64,000 bases of DNA from Bacillus sp. OV166 (GCF_900177675.1 NZ_FXWM01000002.1:124001-188000), one strand, 5' to 3'; counted from the stretch's first letter, positions 47,252-56,894 are shown. Translations and numbers: made by a program. The notes: generated by a model from the sequence alone, not told the origin.

Positions 47252-47668
47252 ATGAGTGAGAAAACAGTTACAAAAACAGATTATAATTTCTTAAGCCAAA
47301 AACCTGGTATCCAGTTGATCAAAGCAGGCACTTATGAAAAGAAAGAATTAAATGCAGTATTAGGGAATCCAGCATTAAAAAGTCAAATCATTGACGTACC
47401 AGTTACGGATAGGGAAAATGCAGTATCATTAGGATACTACTCAATGCAAAAAGCTACAGACAGTTTTGATTTTATGTATGAGTTCTTAGAAATTAAAGTT
47501 ATTGTAAGAGGAAAAATTGTTGTAAGTGATCAACAAGGGAACAAGTACGTAGGAGAAGTGGGCGATGTTTTCATTTTTAATCCCGGTACACTTGTAACCT
47601 TTGAAGGTGAGAGCGATGGAGATGCTATTTATACAGCACATCGATTACCTGAACCTTTATTTATGTAA
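47252..47668 (+). CDS. Small cupin protein, EutQ-like, copy 4
   Basis: This tandem near-duplicate of the preceding gene differs at only about nine residues (for example TKTDYNFLS for VKTDYNYLS, YEKKEL for YDKKEL, GKIVV for GNIVV). Even the ribosome-binding site context is repeated, so the duplication is recent or the pair is kept uniform by gene conversion. The ATG at 47252 is the supported start. Confidence 0.82.
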   Translation: MSEKTVTKTDYNFLSQKPGIQLIKAGTYEKKELNAVLGNPALKSQIIDVPVTDRENAVSLGYYSMQKATDSFDFMYEFLEIKVIVRGKIVVSDQQGNKYVGEVGDVFIFNPGTLVTFEGESDGDAIYTAHRLPEPLFM

Positions 47669-47988
47669 GTGAAACAATAAGACAATATATAATAAATAAC
47701 TTCATATAGCTAGGACAAGCTTTATTCGTGTTTTCGCCTTTCTATATTGGCGATGCAAAATTTATAAGTGATCAAAATTGTAAATAAGTCTTCGAAGTCA
47801 GCGTTCATTTATATGATGAACGCTTCCTTATCTTTAAGACAAGAATATAGATTTAGGTTCAGATCTATCTTTTTAGATAGACCCTTTAATTTGCGTATAT
47901 TTCTCAGTATTCTTTACCTATTTCTATAAAATAAAAACATAAATCCTTATCACATTATTCTTTAAATAATGGAAAGGAGACCTTTACA
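47669..47988 (+). other. Intergenic stretch with a hairpin
   Basis: AGCGTTCAT (47800-47808) pairs with ATGAACGCT (47816-47824), with only a weak T run after it; perhaps a partial terminator after the cupins. A second small hairpin lies at 47870-47884 (TCTATC/GATAGA). No gene. Confidence 0.5.
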
Positions 47989-48748
47989 ATGCACACGATT
48001 AATATCATGGGCTATACAGATTTCGAAGTTGAAGGCTATACATCTTCCATAGAGGAGATATTTCCTGGGTTCAATATGAACGATCGAATTGGAGTAGTGG
48101 TTCGACAAGCTGGCGGAGGGATGGGGGCAAGTGCTCTTCTTATGTCAGCTTTAACACGATTCTACGATTTTCACCGCCCTCAATTAGGTGACGAACCTGG
48201 CCGACTTCGAATTTATCCTGAGAACTTCGTTTTCCATGTTTGACAAAGGCATATGAATCATTCTTGGATGGATATTTGGCCGCCTCATAAGGAGGTTGTG
48301 GTCGAGGACGATCCAGAGCAGATATTGGAGGCAATTAATGATCGTGGCATAACTCGCCTTCTAGTTGAAGACATTTCACCTTCATCTGCCACTTTCCTAT
48401 GAGAGACGATTAGTAGTGCTCAACACCGTATCGTCAGTGCTTTAGCATACTCTCCAACAGGTAGAGTTGATCAGGCAGACATTACAGTTATTAGTTGTTC
48501 TGCTGCAGAAGAGAATGTTCTTGATTCGTTGGATAGATCTGAAGAGTTGTCCGATGAATTAAAAGAGCTACTACGGAGAGGTCGACAGTCTCTTTTTGTA
48601 AGATGGTCGTGTTACTGAGACTTATCGACGTATCGAACTATCGGATGCCCTTAAAATGCTTACGCAAACTACGGAACAGGAAATTACGACAAGAAGTTAC
48701 ATGGCTATTCTAGGGTATAATCCAATCTATACCAGTAAAATTGGATAA
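47989..48748 (+). pseudogene. Broken paralogue of the 248-aa cupin-module protein
   Basis: ATG at 47989 has a good ribosome-binding site (GGAAAGGAG). The product matches the intact gene at 5.8 kb closely: FPGFNMNDRIGVVVRQAGGG, WMDIWPPHKEVVVEDDPEQI and LEAINDRGITRLLVED. It is stopped by TGA at 48241-48243 (Gly in the intact copy) and TGA at 48401-48403 (Arg in the intact copy), and a one-base loss near 48600 shifts the end (GRVTETYRRIELSDALKML). Otherwise little decayed, so inactivation is recent. Confidence 0.85.
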
Positions 48749-48976
48749 ATTATAAATAACATTTCTTTCAAATAAAACATACTATTATATTACTTTGCTT
48801 TTTCACTACTCACTACTCTACACTTGAATTCTATCGTGACTTAATATGATAATTTAAAATAGTAGAGGCTTAAGAGTAATAAATACAATCGATTGTAAAT
48901 TATGTATAAAAAAATATATCTGATTTTCTCATCCTGTGTAATCCTAGCTTTATACAAACATTTTGAGGTGAAGCTT

Positions 48977-50161
48977 ATGCAACTTACTAGTATAAACTCT
49001 GAATATACAAAAGAAGATAAAAAGGTGCCAACAACATATTCAAGGACAAATCCATTTCAAGCGAAAGTTCTCAAAAATGTAAATTTAAATGGAGCTGGCT
49101 CTAGTAAAGAAACGAGGCATATCGAGATATCGTTAAAAGGATCTGATCTTTCCTATGTCCCAGGTGATTGCCTTGGTATTATCCCTGAAAATGATCCAGA
49201 ACTAGTGGCTTCCATACTTGAGGAAATGAAATGGGATGCAGAAATGGCTGTTACAATTAATAAGCAAGGTGATACACTCCAATTAAAGGAAGCGCTAATA
49301 ACACACTTTGAAATTACGTTATTGACGAAAAAAATTATAAAGCAGGCAGCGGAATTAACAGAAAACGAAGAGTTACAAAAGCTTGTATCGGATGAAAGTA
49401 TAAATCAACTGAAAGAATATATCGACGGGCGTGATTTGATTGATTTGTTACGTGATTTTGGTCCATGGAAAGCTTCTGCCCAAGAGATTGTCTCTATATT
49501 AAGAAAAATATCGCCACGGCTATATTCAATTGCAAGTAGCATTACCCCTAATCCTGAGGAAGTGCATCTAACCATCGGTGCTGTTCGCTACACGGCTCAC
49601 GGACGAGAACGAAAAGGAGTTTGTTCTGTTTTATGTGCTGAACGTCTTCAAAAAGGAGATACACTTCCAGTATTTATTCAACAAAATAAACATTTTAATT
49701 TGCCAGTGTCTCAAGATAAAGATATTATTATGGTTGGTCCAGGAACAGGTATTGCACCATTCCGTTCTTTTATCCAGGAACTTGCAGTGAATGAAGCAAC
49801 AGGTAGATCATGGCTATTTTTTGGAGATCAGCATTTAGCGTCGGATTTCCTTTATCAAAACGAGTTAGAAAAATATCAAAAAGACGGGGTACTGACAAGA
49901 TTAGAGGCTGTGTTCTCCCGTGATACGACTCAAAAAGTATATGTACAGCATAAAATCCTTGAAAACAGCAAAGAATTATTTGAATGGCTAGAAAATGGAG
50001 CATACTTCTACGTTTGTGGAGATAAGCAATATATGGCGAAAGACGTACACAACACGCTTATTAACGTTATTGAAAAAGAAGGTATGATGACCCGTGAAGC
50101 AGCCGAAGCGTATCTAAATGATATGCAAAAGCAAGGGCGTTACCAACGTGACGTGTATTAA
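48977..50161 (+). CDS. CysJ-like FAD/NADPH diflavin reductase without the flavodoxin domain
   Basis: The protein of about 394 aa corresponds to the FAD-binding and NADPH-binding parts of sulfite reductase flavoprotein. RLYSIASS binds FAD, GVCSVLC the FAD phosphate, MVGPGTGIAPFRSF and SWLFFGDQ the NADPH, and YVCGDKQYMAKDVH the nicotinamide side; the C-terminal YQRDVY stacks on FAD. CysJ itself is about 600 aa with an N-terminal flavodoxin domain that is absent here, so the electron acceptor must be a separate protein. I use ATG at 48977, behind TGAGGTG, not the upstream ATG at 48902. It closes the hxlA-cupin locus. Confidence 0.88.
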   Translation: MQLTSINSEYTKEDKKVPTTYSRTNPFQAKVLKNVNLNGAGSSKETRHIEISLKGSDLSYVPGDCLGIIPENDPELVASILEEMKWDAEMAVTINKQGDTLQLKEALITHFEITLLTKKIIKQAAELTENEELQKLVSDESINQLKEYIDGRDLIDLLRDFGPWKASAQEIVSILRKISPRLYSIASSITPNPEEVHLTIGAVRYTAHGRERKGVCSVLCAERLQKGDTLPVFIQQNKHFNLPVSQDKDIIMVGPGTGIAPFRSFIQELAVNEATGRSWLFFGDQHLASDFLYQNELEKYQKDGVLTRLEAVFSRDTTQKVYVQHKILENSKELFEWLENGAYFYVCGDKQYMAKDVHNTLINVIEKEGMMTREAAEAYLNDMQKQGRYQRDVY

Positions 50162-51004
50162 ATTTAATAGGTGTGGGCGGCACTGTCGAAATATTTTCAA
50201 AAAGGGTGATTTTTTCCGCAATTAGCAATCATATGGGCACTCTTTTTTTGACAACCTTTTTCGGTATTGATCAGGTTGGTGGGTTCGTGTTATTGCTATT
50301 ACTTTAATATTTGTTAAAATCCACAGAAAAATATGCTTGATTATTTTATATAGGTGGTGTTCCTTTTGTCATACTGAAAATATAATATAATAGTAGGAAC
50401 TCGTAAAAACATAGCCTTTACTCAACGAGAGCAAAGGCTATTAAAATAGGGAATGTTTGTGATAGGATGATTTTGGGATAAGCTTTGATAGAAAAAGCAC
50501 ACAAAAGAAGAGGTAAGATGATTCCTCTTTTTATTTGCCTCAAAAACCATGGTTTTTGATAAGTTGGAAGTAGAATTCTTCACAAAAAGAGCAAAGCGTT
50601 TTCGTCCTCAATTATGAAAAAATTACTTATTTAATAACACTGAAATGCCATATACAATATTCAGGCCAAGTATAAAAGCATTTTTCCTTCGTACTCTTCG
50701 TTCCTTTCATCATCTACCCACAGGGTTTTTCTAATTGATCTAGATTCTTTTCAATTTAAGACAGTCATTCTTGTATTCTATTAGAGTTATATAAAATGAA
50801 ACAAACTGTTTCTGAAGAATTGACTTGTTGAAATCTTATGATCAGTTTGAATTGCACTACCAAGTGAACGCTTATTTTGCTACTATCAAATACTATGTCG
50901 AGTCCGACATGTTTAGTTTGATTACTCCTTATTCAACATGAAATTGGTAAAGATTATAACATAGACGATAAGAAAAAAGAGTATCATTTCAGATACTCTT
51001 AACT
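50162..51004. other. Intergenic stretch with hairpins
   Basis: AAAGGGTG and GCACTCTTTTTTT (about 50204-50248) form an imperfect terminator for the reductase gene. ATAGCCTTT (50411-50419) pairs with AAAGGCTAT (50433-50441). No gene is supported; the rest looks decayed. Confidence 0.5.
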
Positions 51005-51232
51005 TTAACTCGGTATATCAAATTCTAAATTAAATAGTTTTGTTTTGATAAAAAATTCACTCGGCTTTTCTGCTTTAAGTTTATCCAGTTCGAAAAAAAT
51101 TTTTTTATATTCAACAATAGATATTTCCTCATAAATATAACGTTTTTGAAGGTAATCTAGTAATTCATTTACATGTGATGGTGTATCATTTTTTACTTTT
51201 GTTAATTGAACTATTAATTCCTCTACTAACAT
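51005..51232 (-). CDS. YppF-like small protein
   Basis: The protein of about 75 aa resembles Bacillus YppF: a short helix, then SHVNELLDYLQKRYIYEEIS and IVEYKKIFFELDKLKAEKP. It is cytoplasmic, with no known function. The start at 51232 (MLVEEL) has AAAGGGTGG before it; the in-frame ATG at 51250 overlaps that site. Confidence 0.65.
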   Translation of the reverse strand: MLVEELIVQLTKVKNDTPSHVNELLDYLQKRYIYEEISIVEYKKIFFELDKLKAEKPSEFFIKTKLFNLEFDIPS

Positions 51233-52072
51233 AGTAATCCACCCTTTCACTCGAATTCAATATAGATGTATGCGCTTTCAAATAGTATAACACGCAAATT
51301 GCTTGTGTTTTATTATTTGAAAATTCCAACTTTCGACATTTTCAGCATTATTATTTAATCTTGTCCTAATTATGTTTAAATAAAAAATTGTTTTTCTTTA
51401 TTGAAAAGTTCGGCATCAAACCTCGCCCTTCAACCGATGCTGCGACCTTTCGGCAGCTAATCACATCGGATGCTCGGGATAAGTTTTTTAATGGTAAAAG
51501 GATATCGAGCACTTTGCCGTTAGGCGTCTAATACCTGCAATATGTTCGACTGCCACACTCGGACGGTAGTGAGCCTTCTTTGTTCTCCCCAATATAAATG
51601 TGAGGGCTTATGACCGTGTGAAGGGCGGGCTCCAGGCAAACAAATTCGGCAAAGGCAAGTAGGCTAAGGGGCAGTAAGGAAGCATTGTTTCTCAATTTAT
51701 TGGAGATAATGATCGTCAAAGTCATGTGCCTTAAAGCGGAAATAGTGTGGTTGCTGTTCATCTTTGTCATGTTGGAATAGAATGCAAGATGCAAATACTC
51801 GATAAAGAGGAGATTTTAAGTTTTTGGAAGAAAGTTTAAAAAAAAGAAATCGGCTCGTCTGCCGATTTCTTCTATTCGTTTTTGTGGATTTTAACTTTAT
51901 GGAAAATTGTGGATTTCATATTCCTCTTTTTTGTTTCTACTCGTTTGAAGTACATTAAAAAAGAATGATGTTCTCATTACCTCAGAAATCAAGTTTTTTC
52001 TAATGAGAGAGTAAGATGTTATTTCAACAATTTAGGTTGTAAATCCAACAGTGAAAGTTGAGTTATTTAAAA
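51233..52072. other. Intergenic stretch including a GC-richer unassigned block
   Basis: 51410-51800 is noticeably richer in GC than its surroundings and gives an open minus-strand frame (51528-51794; LLPLSLLAFAEFVCLEPALH) without a ribosome-binding site. It may be an IS relic or foreign RNA gene; I cannot identify it. Confidence 0.35.
51844..51871 (-). terminator. Terminator of the dhaKLM operon
   Basis: AAGAAATCGGC and GCCGATTTCTT form an 11-bp perfect stem with a 6-nt loop. On the minus strand it is followed by eight T. It lies about 200 bp beyond dhaM. Confidence 0.8.
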
Positions 52073-52450
52073 TCATTTTATTTTTAAAGGTTCAAGTTGC
52101 TCTATAATTGCTTTTAAGGGCGCATCCGCTTGAATTAGGGCAGCTGCTGTATAAGCACTCTCAACTAAAGCGGTATCCATAAGGTGGATTTTTTTATCTG
52201 TCATTTCTATCGCTATTTCCAAGTTCATTTTTGCGCTGCCTAGATCATAGAAGGCATAAATTTCGTTCGCATGATTTTCCAAGATCGCTTGATGTATCTG
52301 ATTAAAGCTTGTTCCTACATCACCTTCATCTGTTCCTGCAGCATTTGTGATAGAAACTTCCTTTGCTGCCTCTCTTAATAAATGTGTTAAGCCTTCTGCC
52401 AATTCTTTGATATGTGAAACAATGACAATACCATAAGCTTTTTTACTCAT
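52073..52450 (-). CDS. dhaM: Dihydroxyacetone kinase phosphotransfer subunit DhaM (EIIA domain)
   Basis: The protein of about 125 aa is a mannose-type EIIA domain: YGIVIVSHIKELAEGLTHLL carries the phospho-His, followed by FYDLGSAKMNLEIA. It passes phosphate from HPr to ADP held in DhaL. It is the short Gram-positive form, without the EI/HPr domains of Escherichia coli DhaM. The start at 52450 overlaps the dhaL stop by 8 bp (ATGAGTAA) and follows AGAAGGTG; a longer frame from 52462 is less likely. Confidence 0.9.
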   Translation of the reverse strand: MSKKAYGIVIVSHIKELAEGLTHLLREAAKEVSITNAAGTDEGDVGTSFNQIHQAILENHANEIYAFYDLGSAKMNLEIAIEMTDKKIHLMDTALVESAYTAAALIQADAPLKAIIEQLEPLKIK

Positions 52451-53033
52451 CAATAATATCACCTTCTAACAATGCTTCAAAATAATAACCGCTGGAAGTT
52501 GCCCCAGGATCCATATGTCCAATGGATCGGTCGCCAAGATATGAAGCACGGCCCTTTGTAGCTTTCATATCTTTTGTTTGATTCACAGCTTCTTGTATTG
52601 TTTCTTTATTTAATTTTCCAGATTCTAATGCATGAATCACAGGTGCCCAAACATCTACCATCGTTTTTTCACCAGGTTCTGCTTTTCCACGTTTTTGAAT
52701 TCCTTCTAGCCCAGCATTTAGTATGGCAACTAAATCTTTTTCGTCATTACCAGCTTGCTTGGCCATTCCCATTAATGCTGATCCATACAGAGGGCCAGAA
52801 GCACCGCCAACTTTACTAAGTAACAACATTGATGCAGTCTTGAAGACATCTTGTACAGTTGTAAAACCGCCTTCTACCAATTTGTCTTCCATTGCCTTAG
52901 TCCCTCGTGCCATATTTGATCCGTGATCTCCATCACCAATGGCACTGTCCAATTCGGTTAGAAATTCTTTTTGTTCATTAACCTTTTTGGCAAAATTAAT
53001 GAGCCAATTGGTTGCATTTTCAACCGTTAACAT
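52443..53033 (-). CDS. dhaL: Dihydroxyacetone kinase subunit DhaL (ADP-binding)
   Basis: The 196-aa helical-barrel protein has LDSAIGDGDHGSNMARG, whose Asp residues bind Mg-ADP, and GGASGPLYGSALMGMAKQ. GRASYLGDRSIGHMDPGATS closes the nucleotide pocket. It holds ADP/ATP as a fixed cofactor and transfers phosphate to dihydroxyacetone on DhaK. It lies 15 bp after dhaK and overlaps dhaM. Confidence 0.93.
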   Translation of the reverse strand: MLTVENATNWLINFAKKVNEQKEFLTELDSAIGDGDHGSNMARGTKAMEDKLVEGGFTTVQDVFKTASMLLLSKVGGASGPLYGSALMGMAKQAGNDEKDLVAILNAGLEGIQKRGKAEPGEKTMVDVWAPVIHALESGKLNKETIQEAVNQTKDMKATKGRASYLGDRSIGHMDPGATSSGYYFEALLEGDIIDE

Positions 53034-53048
53034 CGATAATTCCTCCTT

Positions 53049-54041
53049 CTATACCCATGCGGATGTAACAACTGGATGTTTTAAGTAAGTTGTCCACTTT
53101 TTATCGACTAACTGTATTAAAGTTAAAGAGAGACCTGCCATATCAATAGATGTCATAAATGAACCGACCTTCATAAAATTTATTTCTAGTTCTTCTTCAT
53201 CTAATAATTTCTGTACATTATTAATAAAGATATATTGTTCCATTAATGGTGTAGCACCAAGACCATTCACAAATACTCCATAGTGATCACCTTTTTGCCA
53301 GTTAAACTCTTTTTTCAACTGGGTTACTAATTCTTTTGCAATATCTTGCGATGATTTAATTTTTTCCCTGCGGTAACCTGGTTCACCATGTATTCCAACA
53401 CCATATTCCATTTCGTCATCCTCTAATTGAAACCCTGGTTTACCAACTTCAGGAACGGTTGCAGGTGATAAGGCAACACCGATTGTCTTAATATTTTGGA
53501 CTAATTGTTCTCCTATTTTTTTAATTTCTTCAAGAGATAACCCTTCTTCTGAAGCAGCTCCTAAAATTTTATGAACAAGAATGGTACCAGCCACACCACG
53601 TTTTCCTGCAGTATATGTACTATTCTCGACAGCAATATCATCATCGACAATCAATTTTTCTACTTTGCTATCATTCAATTCAGCTAGCTCTTGTGCCATT
53701 TCAAAATTCATGACATCACCAGAGTAATTTTTAATTATGAGTAAAACACCTGCGTCTTGATCAGCTTTATAAATAGCTTGTACAATTTGGTCTGGCGTTG
53801 GCGAGGTAAAGACTTCGCCACAAACGGCAGCTGAAAGCATTCCTTGACCGACAAAACCTGCATGTGAAGGTTCATGTCCACTTCCACCTCCGCTTACTAT
53901 AGCGACTTTCCCATTTTCTTCAAAGATACGATAAATAACACCTGTTCCATCTATCCGCTTAACTAATTGACCATTTACATAAGTAAATCCATTTAGCATT
54001 TCATCTAAAACATTTTTAGGGTCATTGATAATTTTTTTCAT
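53049..54041 (-). CDS. dhaK: Dihydroxyacetone kinase subunit DhaK (substrate-binding)
   Basis: The 330-aa subunit binds dihydroxyacetone covalently through the His in GIHGEPGYRR (about residue 220). The substrate pocket motif VSGGGSGHEPSHAGFVGQG is at about 50-68. With DhaL and DhaM it makes dihydroxyacetone phosphate at the expense of PEP. Dihydroxyacetone could come from glycerol or from a formaldehyde-linked aldol/transketolase reaction; next to hxlAB and gnd the latter is attractive but unproved. ATG at 54041 follows GGAGGAAAG. Confidence 0.94.
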   Translation of the reverse strand: MKKIINDPKNVLDEMLNGFTYVNGQLVKRIDGTGVIYRIFEENGKVAIVSGGGSGHEPSHAGFVGQGMLSAAVCGEVFTSPTPDQIVQAIYKADQDAGVLLIIKNYSGDVMNFEMAQELAELNDSKVEKLIVDDDIAVENSTYTAGKRGVAGTILVHKILGAASEEGLSLEEIKKIGEQLVQNIKTIGVALSPATVPEVGKPGFQLEDDEMEYGVGIHGEPGYRREKIKSSQDIAKELVTQLKKEFNWQKGDHYGVFVNGLGATPLMEQYIFINNVQKLLDEEELEINFMKVGSFMTSIDMAGLSLTLIQLVDKKWTTYLKHPVVTSAWV

Positions 54042-55241
54042 TTCTTTCCTCCAATTGTATATTTTGTAAGGACTAACACAATTGCTAATTTCTTCATTTT
54101 TTTGTTTATAAAATTATAATAATTTGGAAGTGTTTTATTGTAAACGGACTAATTAGGTTTTTGTCAAAAAATTCGTAAAATTTATTGTCTGTTTCATTGA
54201 CAATGCCTTGTAAAATCAATATAAGTTGAATTTACGAGGTGTTTCAACATTTTTCTCTCACACTATCCGAATTGCCCAATGGGGAAATGGGTGAATTTCA
54301 TACATTTGTTCTTGATCGCCCATTATTTAAAAAGAGATTAGAAGTGAATCATACCAATACTGTATTAAACAGCGGTCTATGGTCATTAGATATTAAAGGG
54401 TCAAAATTAGTAGCGAAATGATCTTCCCTAAATGAGGAGCTATTGTTGTTAGATTTAGCAATTAGACGATTCATTCATAGATTCTCTTAACAATTTTTAA
54501 GTATTTTTCTTTTGTAATTATCGGGATCTTATTAAATAAAGGCAATAGACAATGGAAATTTACATAATAAAAAATTCAAGAAGTCGATAATTCATCTTTC
54601 TGTCGTTCCGTTCGTGTCGCTTTGGCACTAAATGGAACGATAACACGGTCCTTACGGCTGGTGCTTACATTCCTTAGGCTCCTTTCCATTTACGGCAGGG
54701 CCGACGAACCAAACGAGTTTTAAAACCTTAAAGACCTTGGGATTCTCGCCCAATCCTAGCCAAAGGACCTTTGGATGGCAATATACGCACGACCCCTATT
54801 AATCTCTTTCTTTGTTCTCTTTATTGTAATCGTTTTATCAATAGGGCAGGTAAGGGTGCTACGTTAGCGCATCGCAAACTTTGTGATTTTTTTTTGAGAA
54901 GATCAATTTAAAAACTTCACAAATCTCAAGCCCGTTGACAGCCATTTTCGTAAAGATTCGGAGTGGTCAAACAAAGAGGGAGTAATATAGAATGGAAACA
55001 AGTTTTCATAGGTTGAAACATGGCTTTAGAAAAACATTTAGCCTATGCCGGGCAATTTCGGGGTTTACATAAATAGAGGAGCTAACTGCCATACATACAA
55101 AAAGACAGCTTCACCAAAAGTGAAGCTGTCCATAATGTAATCGGAATTAATTACTACAATTTTTTATTGAATTATAGTAGATTAACAGACTTTTTTAGTT
55201 CTATTTTTTGATTTTTCCTTGTAAAAAAGTTAAACCTTTTT
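54042..55241. other. 1.2-kb stretch without a clear gene
   Basis: ATTGTC (54184-54189) and GACAAT (54199-54204) form an inverted repeat upstream of dhaK, a possible operator. A short frame at 54239-54421 (LELPNGEMGEF-like, VNHTNTVLNSGLWSLDIKGS) is protein-like but unidentified. 54600-54800 is a GC-richer block of unknown origin. Confidence 0.4.
55098..55130 (-). terminator. Terminator of the hxlAB operon
   Basis: GACAGCTTCAC (55104-55114) pairs perfectly with GTGAAGCTGTC (55120-55130); on the minus strand TTTTT follows. Confidence 0.85.
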
Positions 55242-55799
55242 CTATTCTAAATTTGCATGTCTGCCGTACATAACCCCTGATTCTAATCCCTTCTTATTCA
55301 TAATCCTTAATATAACAGCATCAAAAAACAATAAGAGGGTTTGTTCAAATAGTGAACCCATCGGTTGAATGGTTTTGTAATCACTGTCTGCACCTGCTTT
55401 AGGTTTCGCAGGAATTTTGATTGCTAAATTGCTTAACTTTCCAATGGTTGACTCAGGAGAAATGGTAACAACTGCAACAGCTGCATCTAAGCTTTTAGCT
55501 CTTTCTGCCATTGATACGAGACTTTTTGTTTCCCCAGATCCTGAAGCAATAATTAAAATGTCGTCTTCTTGAACACTAGGGGTTACCGTTTCACCTACGA
55601 CATAGGCATTAAACCCCATATGCATCAAGCGCATAACAAAGGATTTGGCCATAAATCCAGATCTTCCTGCACCAGCTACAAATACTTTTTTAGATTCAAG
55701 GATCCGATCAACTAAATTTTCAGCCTCATCGTCAGCAATTAAGTTGATTGTCCGATTTAACTCATTTACAATTTCAGAAGCATATTTAACCGTCGTCAT
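55242..55799 (-). CDS. hxlB: 6-phospho-3-hexuloisomerase
   Basis: The protein of about 185 aa is a single SIS domain. It isomerises hexulose 6-phosphate to fructose 6-phosphate, the second step of the ribulose monophosphate route. FVAGAGRSGFMAKSFVMRL and ASGSGETKSL line the sugar-phosphate site, and KPKAGADSDYKTIQPMGSLF is typical of the family. The start at 55799 (MTTVKYAS) follows AAGAAGGT; a longer frame from 55820 overlaps hxlA. It lies 13 bp after hxlA in one operon and is the only isomerase gene in the window, so it serves both hxlA copies. Confidence 0.93.
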   Translation of the reverse strand: MTTVKYASEIVNELNRTINLIADDEAENLVDRILESKKVFVAGAGRSGFMAKSFVMRLMHMGFNAYVVGETVTPSVQEDDILIIASGSGETKSLVSMAERAKSLDAAVAVVTISPESTIGKLSNLAIKIPAKPKAGADSDYKTIQPMGSLFEQTLLLFFDAVILRIMNKKGLESGVMYGRHANLE

Positions 55800-55812
55800 A
55801 TTAAATACCTTC

Positions 55813-56454
55813 TTAAGCAAAAGTCTTTTGTTTAATTAATTCTTGCATTTTAGCAGCTACAGCCTTTTTATTATCTTGGTTAGCAATACCGCCACCTACA
55901 ATGACAAGGTCAGGGTTTGATTTAAGAACCTCTGGAAGTGTTTCTAATTTAATACCGCCTGCGATTGCAGTTTTTGCATTTTTTACGACACTTTTAATTG
56001 TTTCAAGGTCTTTAAATGAGTTTTGACCTTTTGCTTGTAGGTCGTAACCTGTATGGACACAAATATAGTCTACACCCATTTCGTCAACTTCTTGCGCACG
56101 TTTGGCAATATCTTTGACAGCAATTAAATCAATAAGGATTTTTTTACCTAGTTTTTTCGCTTCTGCAACTGCGCCTTTGATAGACTCATCTTCAGCTACA
56201 GCTAGAATAGTGACGATATCAGCACCATGTTCAGCAGCTTTTAAAACTTCGTAACCTGCTGCATCCATTGTTTTCATGTCAGCTAGTACTTGTAATTGAG
56301 GGAATGCTTCTTTAACAGCTTTTACTGCTTGAAGACCTTCAATTTTAACAACCGGTGTACCGATTTCTATGATATCAATGTAGTCTTTTACTTCTTCCAC
56401 CAATTTAATTGCTTCTTCAGTATTTACAAGGTCTAACGCTAATTGAAGTTCCAT
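55813..56454 (-). CDS. hxlA: 3-hexulose-6-phosphate synthase (copy 2)
   Basis: The 213-aa enzyme shares the same fold and reaction as the copy at 45.98 kb, with DMKTMDAAGYE, DYICVHTGYDLQAKG, AIAGGIKLETL and VIVGGGIANQDN. It is the first gene of a conventional hxlAB operon. ATG at 56454 follows AGGGAGAG. The two intact copies have diverged clearly, so this is not a recent local duplication. Confidence 0.95.
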   Translation of the reverse strand: MELQLALDLVNTEEAIKLVEEVKDYIDIIEIGTPVVKIEGLQAVKAVKEAFPQLQVLADMKTMDAAGYEVLKAAEHGADIVTILAVAEDESIKGAVAEAKKLGKKILIDLIAVKDIAKRAQEVDEMGVDYICVHTGYDLQAKGQNSFKDLETIKSVVKNAKTAIAGGIKLETLPEVLKSNPDLVIVGGGIANQDNKKAVAAKMQELIKQKTFA

Positions 56455-56524
56455 TTTTTTCTCTCCCTAATATTTTTAATTTGTTTGCTACAATGCAATT
56501 ATATTATGTAATTTCGGAGAAACA

Positions 56525-56565
56525 AAGTATGCACTTTTTTATCATATAGTGTATAAAAAGATACT
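56525..56565 (-). promoter_or_regulatory. 41-bp composite HxlR-type operator of hxlAB
   Basis: On the minus strand: AGTAT-N8-ACACT, 11 bp, AAGTGCATACTT, then 21 bp to TATAAT (56503-56498). In Bacillus subtilis HxlR binds two adjacent sites before hxlAB, which agrees with the two inverted repeats here. Confidence 0.82.
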
Positions 56566-56711
56566 GTGAGGGAATTGTATAAAGAAAATACTGATAACTG
56601 TCGGTTTTGAATTTCCTTTTGTACAAAGTATAAGATAGCCCCCTTGTGAATGAGAGAATATACCAAAATTAGACCACTTTACGATATAAAGCGGGAGTAT
56701 AACACACATAA

Positions 56712-56759
56712 AAAAACAACATGCAACAACCTTTATAGGGATTGTTGCATGTTGTTTTT
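56712..56759. repeat. Perfect hairpin between hxlAB and gnd
   Basis: AAAAACAACATGCAACAA pairs with TTGTTGCATGTTGTTTTT around a short loop. With A and T runs on both sides it can terminate in either direction and insulates the two divergent HxlR-type promoters. Confidence 0.8.
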
Positions 56760-56853
56760 AATATGAACAAATTAGATCTTATACGAACTCCAAATCTCAC
56801 ATCTGCAAGATGGGTCATTAAAGAGATGCTTCATTTGGTACCCTAGGAAAAAT

Positions 56854-56894
56854 AGTATAGCATTTGATACTAGATGACAATAAAGTGCGTACTT
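56854..56894 (+). promoter_or_regulatory. 41-bp composite HxlR-type operator of gnd
   Basis: AGTAT-N8-ATACT, 11 bp, AAGTGCGTACTT (a perfect palindrome in its arms), then about 18-20 bp to TATTAT/TTATAC at 56913-56920. gnd starts about 200 bp further on, leaving a long leader. Confidence 0.75.

Noticed and set aside
48241..48403. The two TGA codons in the broken 248-aa gene as selenocysteine sites
   Set aside because: The intact paralogue has Gly and Arg there, and a frameshift follows; simple pseudogene.
51265..51291. GTATGCGCTTT...ATAGTATAA upstream of the YppF-like gene, similar to the operator
   Set aside because: The spacing is about 5 bp short and the arms are imperfect; probably chance in AT-rich DNA.
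51528..51794. 88-aa minus-strand frame in the GC-richer block
   Set aside because: No ribosome-binding site and no recognisable family; reported only as part of an unassigned stretch.
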